DNA from: Dinoroseobacter sp049800775
Lineage (GTDB): Bacteria; Pseudomonadota; Alphaproteobacteria; Rhodobacterales; Rhodobacteraceae
Length of the DNA: 64,000 bases
Reading direction: 5' to 3'
Assembly (NCBI RefSeq): GCF_049800775.1
Contig: NZ_JBNAFR010000012.1
Coordinates: forward strand, 1-64,000
Position 1 is the stretch's first letter. Each line of letters starts with the position of its first letter. Below, in pieces: positions 27,060 through 35,725 of this stretch. Both the position numbers and the translations under genes were made by a program. The notes under the pieces were generated by a model, which did no database searches, was not told where the DNA came from, and saw only the letters and a list, made by a program, of their open reading frames with translations.

Positions 27060-27967
27060 TAATCGGCGACCAACTGCTCTCACTTCTAAGCGGCGCCAAA
27101 GGATCAGTTCGTATCGCAGCGCCGTTTATTAAAGTCCATGCGCTTGAACGCGTTCTTTTGGCCATACCGGACGGGGTCGACGTCACTTGCATTGCCCGAA
27201 TGCGTCCAGAAGACGTCGCCAGTGGGGTGTGTGACTTGGAGGTATTTGACTGCCTTTTTGATCGCAGAGGCGCCACACTTCTGATCCACCCTCAATTGCA
27301 CGCGAAGTTTTTTGCTACCGATACAACTTGTCTGGTTGGCTCGGCCAATTTGTCTCAGACAGCATTGGGTTGGCGGACACCTTCAAATGTAGAGCTCTTG
27401 ATCAAGCTCAGGACCACTGAGCATGGATTGGAGGAATGGTGGACGCAATTACTTGCAGAAAGCATTGAGGCAACCGAGGAGCTACGCGATGCGATAAAGG
27501 ACGAGGCCGTCATGTTGGTGGAATCTGGAAAGCAAATAACAAGACCTGAGATTGAGCAAGATAGCATCGAGAACCCGCCTGTGTGGGTACCAGAATGTCC
27601 AAGATGGACCGGTCTTTGGGAAGTCTACTCCGGCGACGAAGAGCAGCTACCAAGCAGCGCCCTAGTGTCGGCAAAATCTGATCTCGCTGCTCTAGGTCTG
27701 CCTCCAGGCTTAAACGAACACGGTTTCCTAAAGGCAATGAGAACATCATTCAGGCATACACAAATCTTTCACCAGCTAGATCAACTATCACAGCAGGGCT
27801 TAAGCGACCTCGCCGGAAGTCAGCTAATGATCGATGTATGCGGTGTTGAACGGAGGGACGCCGGAAGACGTTGGCAGCTCCTGAAGAACTGGCTGAGCGG
27901 ACTTTATCCAAATGAGTTTCGCATCGAAGCGGGCCAAGAAGTTCTGTTGAAAGGCAAATCGTTCTAG
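27056..27967 (+). CDS. Phospholipase-D-fold nuclease-like protein
   Basis: 303 residues from a GTG that overlaps the previous stop (GTGA); GAGGGC lies about 7 bp upstream. One HKD-type motif is clear: HPQLHAKFF followed by LVGSANLSQTALGW (about residues 80-100). A single motif suggests action as a dimer, as in Nuc/BfiI-type enzymes. The C-terminal half, with PPVWVPECPRWTGLWEVY, is not recognised. As the last gene of the helicase/GHKL trio it is the most likely DNA-cutting effector of the island. Confidence 0.85.
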   Translation: MIIGDQLLSLLSGAKGSVRIAAPFIKVHALERVLLAIPDGVDVTCIARMRPEDVASGVCDLEVFDCLFDRRGATLLIHPQLHAKFFATDTTCLVGSANLSQTALGWRTPSNVELLIKLRTTEHGLEEWWTQLLAESIEATEELRDAIKDEAVMLVESGKQITRPEIEQDSIENPPVWVPECPRWTGLWEVYSGDEEQLPSSALVSAKSDLAALGLPPGLNEHGFLKAMRTSFRHTQIFHQLDQLSQQGLSDLAGSQLMIDVCGVERRDAGRRWQLLKNWLSGLYPNEFRIEAGQEVLLKGKSF

Positions 27968-28117
27968 GAAATTGCAGTCAACGTTTAGAGCGTAGTTGGA
28001 TCCCTGATGGAATTGAAATTCGCAACAAGCTAGTTCTGGTCAAGGTCCTCTGAGAGGCGCGACTGGATTGATCAACTCTATGTCTGTTTCCCGCCCAGCC
28101 CGCGAAAGACGAGACCA

Positions 28118-28822
28118 CTATTCCCGTGTGATTTCGGGAGTGGCCTCTCCTCTCCAAGCAAATGTCCACGTATCGCCTTGACGGACGTTCTGAACCAAGT
28201 GCGGACGAAAAGCGACGAGGCAGCGCCCTCCGTCGAAACGTGTCGAGGGGTAAAGCAACCCATTGCCGCCTGACCCCAGCACGTCCTGTGCGAGCGTTTG
28301 GCCGATCGGGTAGGCAACGCGGGGGTCTGCGTGCAAGACCTCCTCCCCTGCCCTGTCCGCCAGATCATGCAACCGCGTCGTGAAACCAGCGAGCAGTTCG
28401 CGATACGCCGTCAAGTTTTCGAAGACACCCGTTGCTTCCAACTCGCGCGTCAGATGCCAGGACACTTCGGCTTGCGCTGTGAGGGCTGCTTCCTCGCCGT
28501 AGCTTGCATACCAGGCCCCGCGTTCCGGGCCGTTGAACCGGTTGCCTGTCGCCCGTGTGTAGCAAAACGCGGCATTGATGTACGTCCATCCATACCCGGC
28601 CGCCGCGGTTAACAACTCGGCAGGGTCAAGCCCGCCCGGGACTGGAAGCGTCACAGTTCGGCGCGCTGAGGTCAGTCCTTCGATCTCTTCAAGGACCGCC
28701 AGATCGTCCTCATCGTCGGCCAGCGGCGCCATGGCCGGCTCATCGATGTAGGCCGTGGAGATCAGGCGGATTGTCGTCGGATCGGTGAAGTCGACTTGAT
28801 TGAGGTCTTCGGCTCGGATCAC
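28118..28822 (-). CDS. RES-domain toxin
   Basis: 234 residues with the RES core RFNGPERGAWYASYGEEAALTAQ, containing the Arg, Tyr and Glu/Ser region typical of the fold, plus a C-terminal basic stretch. RES toxins degrade or modify NAD+. The GTG start at 28822 overlaps the antitoxin stop. The antitoxin gene lies upstream, giving the usual antitoxin-first order. It probably stabilises the plasmid or acts in defence next to the island at 12.7-28 kb. Confidence 0.88.
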   Translation of the reverse strand: MIRAEDLNQVDFTDPTTIRLISTAYIDEPAMAPLADDEDDLAVLEEIEGLTSARRTVTLPVPGGLDPAELLTAAAGYGWTYINAAFCYTRATGNRFNGPERGAWYASYGEEAALTAQAEVSWHLTRELEATGVFENLTAYRELLAGFTTRLHDLADRAGEEVLHADPRVAYPIGQTLAQDVLGSGGNGLLYPSTRFDGGRCLVAFRPHLVQNVRQGDTWTFAWRGEATPEITRE

Positions 28823-29235
28823 ACGCCACCCCGGAGCGCATCAATGTGTTGCCTGACCTTCATCATCGCCGGAATGCCGCCATCGCACATGACCTGAACC
28901 GGGCTCCTTCCATTGAACCCCGGCCCCGTGTTTGCGGTTTTCGGCCAGCCATAGGTCAGCGGACCGTTGAACAAGAGCCGGAGTCCCTTGAAGAGACCGA
29001 TCAGAAGGCTCGCCCTTGTGACTTTGTCCTGATCCAGCACACCTTTGTAGGTGCCGGCCTTCATTCTGCTCCACGTCGCACTGGGGACATCAAAGAGTGC
29101 CGCCGCTTCGGCATTCGACAAACCCCATGCGTCGGCAGCGCGGACGACAGCCTTGACGATTGCCGCAATCTTTTCAGCCTCGGCAACAGGTTGCACGGTG
29201 CCATCTTCGGGAGCGAACTGAACGGGTTCCAACAT
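28819..29235 (-). CDS. Xre/MbcA/ParS-type antitoxin of a RES system
   Basis: 138 residues. An N-terminal Xre-like part (WGLSNAEAAALFDVPSATWSRMKAG) is followed by the antitoxin toxin-binding domain with NGRSPVQVMCDGGIPAMMKVRQHIDALRGG, the classic C-terminal pattern. The ATG at 29235 has GGAGAG about 7 bp upstream; a longer frame to 29283 crosses the operator. It should bind the inverted repeat just upstream and repress its own operon. Confidence 0.88.
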   Translation of the reverse strand: MLEPVQFAPEDGTVQPVAEAEKIAAIVKAVVRAADAWGLSNAEAAALFDVPSATWSRMKAGTYKGVLDQDKVTRASLLIGLFKGLRLLFNGPLTYGWPKTANTGPGFNGRSPVQVMCDGGIPAMMKVRQHIDALRGGV

Positions 29236-29245
29236 GGGGGCTCTC

Positions 29246-29273
29246 CATATGATGAGATACAAGTAGTCATATG
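29246..29273 (-). promoter_or_regulatory. Inverted-repeat operator of the RES/Xre operon
   Basis: Perfect 7-bp half-sites CATATGA (29246-29252) and TCATATG (29267-29273) with a 14-bp spacer lie 11 bp upstream of the antitoxin start, the expected autoregulatory position. Confidence 0.6.
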
Positions 29274-29628
29274 AGGCACACAAGTCAAGGAATGGTTGGT
29301 GGTGAGTTCGTTAGCGTTTCAAACTCTGGCCAGCGATATCCAACAAGAGACAGACGTCTGCACCAACTGAGTAAAGCGCACTCTTACTCCCCTCTCGAGG
29401 TGACGATCGCTGTCATCACTTAATGCAAGACTACAAGATCGACACCTCGATTGACGCGCATCAACACGTCCCGAATGCCCATATGTATTGGATTCCCAGC
29501 AACATGATGCTTAATGCTATCAGCGGAATCGCGCCGATATCATAACATCGTCGCTGCTCGGCTGAGACGTGACTTGGGGCGGCTGACCTTTTCAAGACGA
29601 AGGGGTAGAGGCTGGCAAGGGGGAAGGA
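29274..29628. other. Non-coding gap between TA module and transfer region
   Basis: About 355 bp with no supported gene. It ends with a strong Shine-Dalgarno (GGGGGAAGG) for the gene at 29629. I see no clear promoter, repeat or RNA here. Confidence 0.5.
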
Positions 29629-29982
29629 ATGACGTTTGATCTGGGGAAGACCGCGCCAAATGTGGTCACCGAAGGTCGTTTGCGAAGCCTGATGGCAGAG
29701 GGGTTCAATGCAGAAGTCATCTGCACATCGTCCGCCACCCGAAAAGCCGCAGTCTGGTATGGGAAGTGGGTCATTCGCGGTGTGAGCCAGGACGGCTCAT
29801 CTGAACGCTTGCTCGTTCTTTCGAGAGCCTCCGCCGACAAAGACGAAGTTCAAATCCGCGAATTCAAGACCGCCAACGGTTTGATCTCATTCCTCTCTGA
29901 TCTTGGATGCAGTCACGCCAACATCCCTCTCAAGGAAGGCGGACGGTCAACACATACCCTGCAGCCTGGCGACGCAGATTGA
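29629..29982 (+). CDS. Small conserved plasmid protein, paralogue of 30445-30816
   Basis: 117 residues, soluble, no signal peptide. It shares APNVVTE at the N-terminus, WYGKWVIR in the middle and FKTANGLISFLSDLG near the end with the protein at 30445, then IPL..GGR..HTL. I do not recognise the family. A strong GGGGGAAGG lies upstream of the ATG. It precedes the virB operon, so a regulatory or accessory transfer role is possible, but nothing shows it directly. Confidence 0.75.
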   Translation: MTFDLGKTAPNVVTEGRLRSLMAEGFNAEVICTSSATRKAAVWYGKWVIRGVSQDGSSERLLVLSRASADKDEVQIREFKTANGLISFLSDLGCSHANIPLKEGGRSTHTLQPGDAD

Positions 29983-29988
29983 CGCCGC

Positions 29989-30285
29989 TCAATGGTCCTT
30001 GGATACGCTCTCGAGAAAGCGGCCGTATTCCTGGCTGACCTCTTGGGCTTCGGTAAAGGCGCGAGTTCTTTCTTGATCAAGGCACAGGAAGTATCGCTGG
30101 ATTTCAGCGATGTAGGTTTCGAAATCCTTCTGGATGATATCCGCGAATTCGCGGGCTTGTGCCGGATCGCTCGGAACAAACGGCCGTGGTGGCGCAAGGC
30201 AGGTCATCGCATGCGCCTGATATCCGCAGAAAACCGCTGATACTATAAAAATGAAAAGAACCGCTGATGGATTGACCGCAGCCAT
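29989..30285 (-). CDS. Small secreted protein of unknown function
   Basis: About 98 residues with a signal peptide (AVLFIFIVSAVFCGYQAHA) and a mature part that begins CLAPPRPFVPSDPAQAREF and is otherwise helical. The ATG at 30285 has GAGAG upstream. It lies on the minus strand between the two paralogues and is preceded by the AT-rich palindrome cluster at 30352-30384. No motif is recognised. Confidence 0.6.
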   Translation of the reverse strand: MAAVNPSAVLFIFIVSAVFCGYQAHAMTCLAPPRPFVPSDPAQAREFADIIQKDFETYIAEIQRYFLCLDQERTRAFTEAQEVSQEYGRFLESVSKDH

Positions 30286-30351
30286 CGATCTCTCTTTCGC
30301 GCTTAGAAACAATGGATTAGACCGTCATCCGACGCCAAATCAGCCTAATTT

Positions 30352-30384
30352 CAATATTTTATTGCTGTCAATATTATAATCTCA
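30352..30384. promoter_or_regulatory. Degenerate copies of the plasmid CAATATTATAATATTG palindrome
   Basis: CAATATTTTATTG at 30352-30364 and CAATATTATAATCTCA at 30369-30384 (13 of 16 matches to the perfect palindrome at 51716 and 61603) lie between the divergent genes at 30285 and 30445. They could control the start of the virB operon. Confidence 0.5.
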
Positions 30385-30444
30385 TATCGTAAGCACATCC
30401 GTCACCAGGGCCCGGCCTGCAAACCAAGAGGTACGTCCGCAGAC

Positions 30445-30816
30445 ATGGGGTCTCAGTCAAGTGAAGGTGCTCCGAATGTGGTTACAGAGACTCTGTTCAA
30501 GACCCTCATTGAGAGTGCATGCAGCGCAGAGGTCGTCTGCGTCCAAACAGCCGAGAAAAAGTCGTCGGTCTGGTATGGCGCCTGGATCATTCGTGTCGTT
30601 GATCCGGCGCGAAACTTCGAAAAACTCCTTGTCCCTGCGCGACACCAAACGGCCCACGGTCCTGAGATCGTTCCAAGAACCTTCAAGACCGCCAACGGCC
30701 TCATCTCCTTTCTTGGGAGCCTTGGCTTCACGCATATTACAATCCCGCTTTACGAAGGCGGGCGCGCATCGCACACGCTTCCATCTGACACCGCGTCTGA
30801 CCCGTCGTATCGTTAG
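30445..30816 (+). CDS. Small conserved plasmid protein, paralogue of 29629-29982
   Basis: 123 residues. It aligns with the 29629 product through APNVVTE, WYGAWIIR, FKTANGLISFLGSLG and GGRASHTL. Family unknown. It directly precedes virB1, and its stop lies 46 bp before the best virB1 ATG, so it is probably the first gene of the virB operon. The duplication with an inverted small gene between the copies suggests local rearrangement. Confidence 0.75.
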   Translation: MGSQSSEGAPNVVTETLFKTLIESACSAEVVCVQTAEKKSSVWYGAWIIRVVDPARNFEKLLVPARHQTAHGPEIVPRTFKTANGLISFLGSLGFTHITIPLYEGGRASHTLPSDTASDPSYR

Positions 30817-30862
30817 TGTCTTCGCAATCTGCGTGATACCTGCAGCCGTGCAAGGGGAAGGG

Positions 30863-31480
30863 ATGGTTCTCGTCATGCAGGGCGACGGCTCGCTTCGGGC
30901 CTCAACGTCGCAAAGCAACTTCGCACGAAACTACAACGACGGGATCGGCCAAGGATCGGCAAGCCAGGAGCTGGCGATCCTTGGAGACGAAGAGGAGGCA
31001 TCCGCCGATGGCTTCAGAACCGGCATTGTCAGCCGGAGGGCTCTTGCCCCGACCCCGGAAATCCTTTCAGCGATCGACGACACCGCGCTCCGCTATGCCG
31101 CCCACCCCGGCCTGAGGCGCGCAGGCATCACCGTCACTGAGTGGCGGCTGGTCTTCCGTTCCAATATCGAGATCGAAAGCGCCTACAACCCGGCCGCCCG
31201 TAGCCGTGTCGGAGCCGTTGGTCTCGGTCAACTAATGCCGGACACAGCGCGCGCGCTTGGCGTCGATCCCCATGACTGGCGCGAGAACCTCGACGGCTCC
31301 GCCCGGTATCTGGCGCAGATGATGGCCGAGTTCGGCGATGTTCGCCTCGCCCTCGCTGCCTACAACGCAGGCCCCGAAGCCGTGGCCCGCCACGAGGGCA
31401 TCCCACCCTACCGAGAAACGCAAAACCACGTCAGTCGTGTGCTGGCCGTGTTCAACAGGCTTGAAGGAGAGACCTCGTGA
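30863..31480 (+). CDS. virB1: VirB1-like lytic transglycosylase
   Basis: About 205 residues from the ATG at 30863, which has AAGGGGAAGGG just upstream. The SLT domain shows NIEIESAYNPAARSRVGAVGLGQLMP with the catalytic Glu, then YLAQMMAEF and ALAAYNAGPEAV. It should open peptidoglycan for the T4SS. Oddly, no signal peptide follows this ATG, while the in-frame DNA just upstream encodes IVSVFAICVIPAAVQGEG, which looks like one but has no ATG or TTG; GTGs occur at 30833 and 30848. The true start is therefore uncertain. The stop overlaps virB2 (GTGA). Confidence 0.85.
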   Translation: MVLVMQGDGSLRASTSQSNFARNYNDGIGQGSASQELAILGDEEEASADGFRTGIVSRRALAPTPEILSAIDDTALRYAAHPGLRRAGITVTEWRLVFRSNIEIESAYNPAARSRVGAVGLGQLMPDTARALGVDPHDWRENLDGSARYLAQMMAEFGDVRLALAAYNAGPEAVARHEGIPPYRETQNHVSRVLAVFNRLEGETS

Positions 31481-31767
31481 AACCAAACCCGAACGCCACC
31501 CTGGCCATGGCAACGCTCCTGTTTGCCATGGCCTCCCCTGCCCTGGCGCAGAGCATCGACCTGTCACCTATCCAGACCCTTCTCCAAGGGATTGTCGACG
31601 CCATCACTGGCCCACTTGGCATCGTGATTGGCACCCTTGCCCTGATTGGTGTCTTCCTCTCCTGGCTCTTCGGCATTCTCGATTTCCGCCAGGCACTGTG
31701 GGTCCTTGTTGCCATCGCGGGCATCGCCGCTGCGCCGACCATCGTCGCTGCAATCTGGACAACCTGA
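31477..31767 (+). CDS. virB2: VirB2 major pilin
   Basis: 96 residues from GTG 31477 (GTGA overlap). A long signal peptide ends at ASPALAQ, followed by two hydrophobic helices (GPLGIVIGTLALIGVFLSWLF and ALWVLVAIAGIAAAPTIV), the TrbC/VirB2 pattern. It forms the conjugative pilus. Confidence 0.9.
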   Translation: MKPNPNATLAMATLLFAMASPALAQSIDLSPIQTLLQGIVDAITGPLGIVIGTLALIGVFLSWLFGILDFRQALWVLVAIAGIAAAPTIVAAIWTT

Positions 31768-31778
31768 GGATCACCAAG

Positions 31779-32060
31779 ATGGCAGCGGAACAGTCCCCCC
31801 TCTTCACCGGGCTCGTGCGTCCCCCCAAATTGATCGGATTGCCGATCATGTACGCCATGGTCTGGCTGTTCGGGTCCGTTTTGCTGTTCCTGTGGATCCA
31901 GCATTGGGCCGTTGCCATTGCGGCAGCGGCGGCCTATCCGGCCCTTTGGAAAGCGGCGGATTGGGACCCCAATTTCCTAGACGTGGTGGCCACCACTCTG
32001 CAGGAAACCCCACCGACCGCGAACCGTCGAATACACGGGGGCGACAGCTATGCCCCGTGA
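31779..32060 (+). CDS. virB3: VirB3 inner-membrane protein
   Basis: 93 residues. SPLFTGLVRPPKLIGLPI at the N-terminus is typical of VirB3, followed by one or two membrane helices. The ATG at 31779 is chosen because the family begins there; a longer open frame upstream is a shadow of virB1/virB2. It overlaps virB4 by 11 bp. Confidence 0.88.
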   Translation: MAAEQSPLFTGLVRPPKLIGLPIMYAMVWLFGSVLLFLWIQHWAVAIAAAAAYPALWKAADWDPNFLDVVATTLQETPPTANRRIHGGDSYAP

Positions 32061-34413
32061 CGACGTCCAAGCGCAGGACACGCTTCTTCCGGCATGGACC
32101 GGCAGGGAAAGACAACTGGCCCATATGCTGCCCTATGTGAGCCTGGTCGACGGCCAGACAGTTCGAACGCGCGGCAATGAACTCTTCCAGTGCCTTCGAC
32201 TGAAGGGCGTCAACAGCAATACGACAGATGATGTGTACCTCGACAAAACACGGGCGCTTTTTGCGCAGATCATCGCCCAGATCGGTCCGGATTTCGGGTT
32301 CTATGTGCACAAGGTCTCGAAGGGGATTGAACACCACCTGCGGCCAATTGAAGGCGATGATTTCGCTGCGGCTGTAGATACCGAGTGGCGCAGATTTCTG
32401 GATCAACGTGGCCTTCGGGACAAAACGCTGACGTTGACCGTGGTGCATCGCCCTGCCCTCGTGTCACGTCTGCCCTTTTCGACGCGCAAATCCGTCTCGC
32501 TCCTGGCGACCCAGACGGAGAAACGCTTGCGCCGCCTGGGCGAAGTTGTCGGCTTCCTGAAATCAACCTTCGCGGATATGTCCCCGCGCCTCCTCAAGGC
32601 AAGCACGGGTGAGCTTCTGGGCTTTCTTGGAGGCCTGAACACGGGCCAGGAACTGCCCCTCTTCCTGTCCTCCAAATTTGGCTTTGTGGCGCATGACGTT
32701 GCCAACTGCCGGGTCACCTTCAAGGGCGCAAGCTTTGTCGTTTCCGATGGCGCGGTGGGGACGCGTTACGGGACCACATTCGCCATCAAGACCTATCCTC
32801 CGAAGACCGCCTGCACGATGTTCGATGACCTGAACCTGCCGGTGGATATGGTCGTCACCCATTCGTTCACGCCCATCAATTCGAACATCATGGGATCGCG
32901 GATCAAGCGCCAACGTCGGCTGATGCGCGCCGCCGATGACGGCGCAATCTCATTGGAAGCCCAACTCGCCGACGCACTCGACGATCTGGAATCCAAACGC
33001 CTCAGCTTTGGCGATCACCACATGACTGTCACTGTCTTCGGTGACACACCGGAAGAGCTCAGCGCCATTGCCGGGGAAGTGCGCAACATCGGGGCGTCCG
33101 AAGGTGTCAATCTGATCACCGAAGCATTCGCGGCAAAGACCCATTTCTTCGCGCAACACCCCGGAAACACTGCTGCCCGGAGCCGCAAGGCGGCAATCAC
33201 CAACCGGAACTTTGCCGACCTCGCTGCCTTTCATCGCACCCAACTCGGAAAGACCAACGATCAGGTCCCCTGGGGCCAAACAATCACGATGTTCCCCACA
33301 CCGGAGCAATCCGCCTATCGCTTCAGCTATCATGAACAAGGCGCCCCGACCGCAGAGCCAACTGGCGGGCACACACTGATCCTCGGTCGTCCCGGATCAG
33401 GCAAGTCAGTCCTGTCTGCCTTCCTGCTCACGCAGGCGCGCCGCATCGGGGTGCGTGTCTTTGTTTTCGATTATCGCCAGGGCATGGAGATGGCTGTCCG
33501 GGCAAACGGTGGCCGCTTTTCGGCTGTGAAGGCGGGCGAGCCGACAGGCCTCAATCCTCTTCGCACCGAGATTGATGAGCGCGGTCAGGCCTGGTTGTCC
33601 GATTGGCTGGCGGCCTTGATCCATCGCGAAGACAAGCCTCTGTCACCAGCCCAGGCAAACCGGATTCAGGAAGTGGTCCGCCAGAACGCAACCGCGGCCC
33701 ATGACGACCTCCGGAACTGGTCTGATCTCGCATCGCTCTTTGGATCGACGGATGACAATGGCGACCTGCATGAGCGGTTTCTGGAATGGACAGAAACCGG
33801 GCGATACGGCTGGATCTTCGGACAGACCCAGAAGGATACGTTTTCGCTCGAGGGTGAAATCGTCGGCTTCGATCTCACCGGTATCCTCGACAGCGAAAGC
33901 GAGAAGGAGCGCATGGCCGTTCTGTCCTACCTTTTTCGGCGGGTCGAACGGAAAATCGAGGATCGCAAACCCACAATCATCGTCATCGACGAAGCCTGGA
34001 AGGCGCTGGACAATCCTTATTTTGCCGAGCGATTGTCCAACTGGCTGGTCACCGCTCGAAAACAGAACGCGGTTGTCGTGATGATGACCCAATATGCCAG
34101 CCAGCTGGAACAGACGCGGACCGGCAAAACCATCATCGAAGCCGTTCCGACACAAATCCTGCTGCCCAATATTCGGGCCAATGCGTCCGACTACGCGATG
34201 CTCAATCTCAACGACAAACAGCTCGATGTCCTGCTGAACACCGGGAGCAACTCACGTCTTGGGTTGGTGCGGGATGATCAGGGCTCCGTTGTCGTCGACA
34301 CCGATCTCAGCGCTCTGGGTCCCCTGCTTACAATCCTCGGTGGGATGGAAAAGGGCGAACAACTGGTTGGCACGGACTACCGAACACGTCCCGACTTCTG
34401 GAGGCTGCCATGA
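32050..34413 (+). CDS. virB4: VirB4 T4SS ATPase
   Basis: 787 residues, normal for VirB4. The N-terminal CagE/TrbE part is followed by Walker A ILGRPGSGKSVLSAFL (about residue 445) and Walker B PTIIVIDEAWKAL (about 640), then VVMMTQYASQLE. It powers pilus assembly and substrate transfer at the inner membrane. It overlaps virB3 and, by ATGA, the small lipoprotein gene. Confidence 0.95.
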   Translation: MPRDDVQAQDTLLPAWTGRERQLAHMLPYVSLVDGQTVRTRGNELFQCLRLKGVNSNTTDDVYLDKTRALFAQIIAQIGPDFGFYVHKVSKGIEHHLRPIEGDDFAAAVDTEWRRFLDQRGLRDKTLTLTVVHRPALVSRLPFSTRKSVSLLATQTEKRLRRLGEVVGFLKSTFADMSPRLLKASTGELLGFLGGLNTGQELPLFLSSKFGFVAHDVANCRVTFKGASFVVSDGAVGTRYGTTFAIKTYPPKTACTMFDDLNLPVDMVVTHSFTPINSNIMGSRIKRQRRLMRAADDGAISLEAQLADALDDLESKRLSFGDHHMTVTVFGDTPEELSAIAGEVRNIGASEGVNLITEAFAAKTHFFAQHPGNTAARSRKAAITNRNFADLAAFHRTQLGKTNDQVPWGQTITMFPTPEQSAYRFSYHEQGAPTAEPTGGHTLILGRPGSGKSVLSAFLLTQARRIGVRVFVFDYRQGMEMAVRANGGRFSAVKAGEPTGLNPLRTEIDERGQAWLSDWLAALIHREDKPLSPAQANRIQEVVRQNATAAHDDLRNWSDLASLFGSTDDNGDLHERFLEWTETGRYGWIFGQTQKDTFSLEGEIVGFDLTGILDSESEKERMAVLSYLFRRVERKIEDRKPTIIVIDEAWKALDNPYFAERLSNWLVTARKQNAVVVMMTQYASQLEQTRTGKTIIEAVPTQILLPNIRANASDYAMLNLNDKQLDVLLNTGSNSRLGLVRDDQGSVVVDTDLSALGPLLTILGGMEKGEQLVGTDYRTRPDFWRLP

Positions 34414-34580
34414 GATTTCACGTTCCCTTCTTGATCCTGATCTCAGCCCTCGCGGGATGCGAGCAGTACAGACCGTCCGAGGCCAACTGCTTCAGCTTCG
34501 TGGCGCGAGGGCCCGCCGAGAAGAACTGCAACTTTGAGCCCTTGGGCGATGCCGATCGCAGCACGGGGTGGCGCGAGTGA
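34410..34580 (+). CDS. virB7: Small VirB7-like lipoprotein
   Basis: 56 residues, short but well framed by ATGA and GTGA overlaps with its neighbours. A signal segment (FHVPFLILIS) ends in the lipobox ALAGC, so the mature protein is lipidated at Cys. Two further cysteines (ANCFSF, KNCNFE) follow. Size, lipobox and operon position fit VirB7, the outer-membrane stabiliser of VirB9, but sequence similarity cannot be judged. Confidence 0.7.
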   Translation: MRFHVPFLILISALAGCEQYRPSEANCFSFVARGPAEKNCNFEPLGDADRSTGWRE

Positions 34581-35725
34581 TCTCCAGATGCGCGGCATAT
34601 CTTTGCACTATCTGCATCTGCTGGGGAACAGTGCAAGCTCAAGGTGTGCCAACCGTGGATGCCGGCTTGGCGGTGCGCAACCAGGCGGCAAATGCGCATC
34701 GCGAACGTGATCTCGCCGTTCAACGCGAAAAGCTCACCGTTAAAGAGCAGATCGCTGAGATCGAACGCGAGCAGCTAAGGGTGCTCCAGCAGATCCTCGA
34801 CGCGCAAACGAGCTTTGACGGCCAGGGCATTCCGGGCACCATCGACGCGCTCGAGGTCGGCGGAACGCCAGAGCAATCTGCAGATTTTCTATACGGCGCA
34901 GATGATCCCAATCCAGGTGCTGATCAGATGTTTGGCGATGCTGCACTCAATATTGAGCAGCTCATAATTCGCGTCGCACAGGAGACCCACGGTCTTGGGG
35001 GCGTCGGCCGCGCGGGACTGAGCGTCCGCCAATGGCGTGCCCTGCTGCAGGCTCTGATCTGGCAGGAAAGCCGGTTCACCATCGGCGCACGTTCACCGGT
35101 CGGTGCATTCGGTCTGACACAAATCATGCCCGGCACCGCCGGCGATCTCGGCATCTATCCGGAATACTATGACAACCCCTACCTGCAGGTGCATGGCGGC
35201 GCGCGGTATCTCGCGGCACAATTGGCGCGTTTTGACGGCAACATCATCTATGCGCTTGCCGCCTACAATGCGGGTCCGGGGCGGGTCATCGAATACAGCG
35301 GTGTGCCGCCATTCACGGAAACCCGGCACTACGTCACCGTCATCCCGCAAAAATACAACGCCTATCTTGCCCGCATGGGCGGCGCTGAAGCCCTTGGCAC
35401 CATCGATCCGGCTTTGCTCGCAAATTCGAACCTATCCCTGACGAGCGCAGGTGCTGCGACCTACGGCAATCACTCGATGGCCTCCATTCAAGCCGCCGCC
35501 ATGCGGATTGCCAGCATCGTCGAGCGCATCAGTGAAACGTCGGACCTGCAAGAGTCGATGGCGTTGAACGCCTACGCGCGCGCTGAACTTGTTCGGCTCA
35601 TCGCCGCACGCACACGCCTGCAGGCGACCCGAACACGACCCTTGAGCGCGGCCGAGATCGCCATGGCCTCAGCGCAGCTTGAGGAACAGCAGTTCATGGA
35701 TTTCACACTGGAGGACTTGGAATGA
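34577..35725 (+). CDS. Lytic transglycosylase inserted in a VirB5-like frame
   Basis: 382 residues from GTG 34577 (GTGA overlap). A signal peptide ends VQAQ; the mature N-terminus GVPTVDAGLAV and the following coiled coil (about 35-80) resemble the adjacent VirB5 (GVPTVDTQNIA). Then comes an SLT domain with LIWQESRFTIGARSPVGAFGLTQIMP (catalytic Glu) and ALAAYNAGPGRVIEY. The C-terminus EEQQFMDFTLEDLE copies the VirB5 ending EEQRYMDFTLPELE. It seems to be a VirB5 paralogue with an inserted peptidoglycan hydrolase and is the second SLT enzyme of the operon. Confidence 0.85.
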   Translation: MISRCAAYLCTICICWGTVQAQGVPTVDAGLAVRNQAANAHRERDLAVQREKLTVKEQIAEIEREQLRVLQQILDAQTSFDGQGIPGTIDALEVGGTPEQSADFLYGADDPNPGADQMFGDAALNIEQLIIRVAQETHGLGGVGRAGLSVRQWRALLQALIWQESRFTIGARSPVGAFGLTQIMPGTAGDLGIYPEYYDNPYLQVHGGARYLAAQLARFDGNIIYALAAYNAGPGRVIEYSGVPPFTETRHYVTVIPQKYNAYLARMGGAEALGTIDPALLANSNLSLTSAGAATYGNHSMASIQAAAMRIASIVERISETSDLQESMALNAYARAELVRLIAARTRLQATRTRPLSAAEIAMASAQLEEQQFMDFTLEDLE

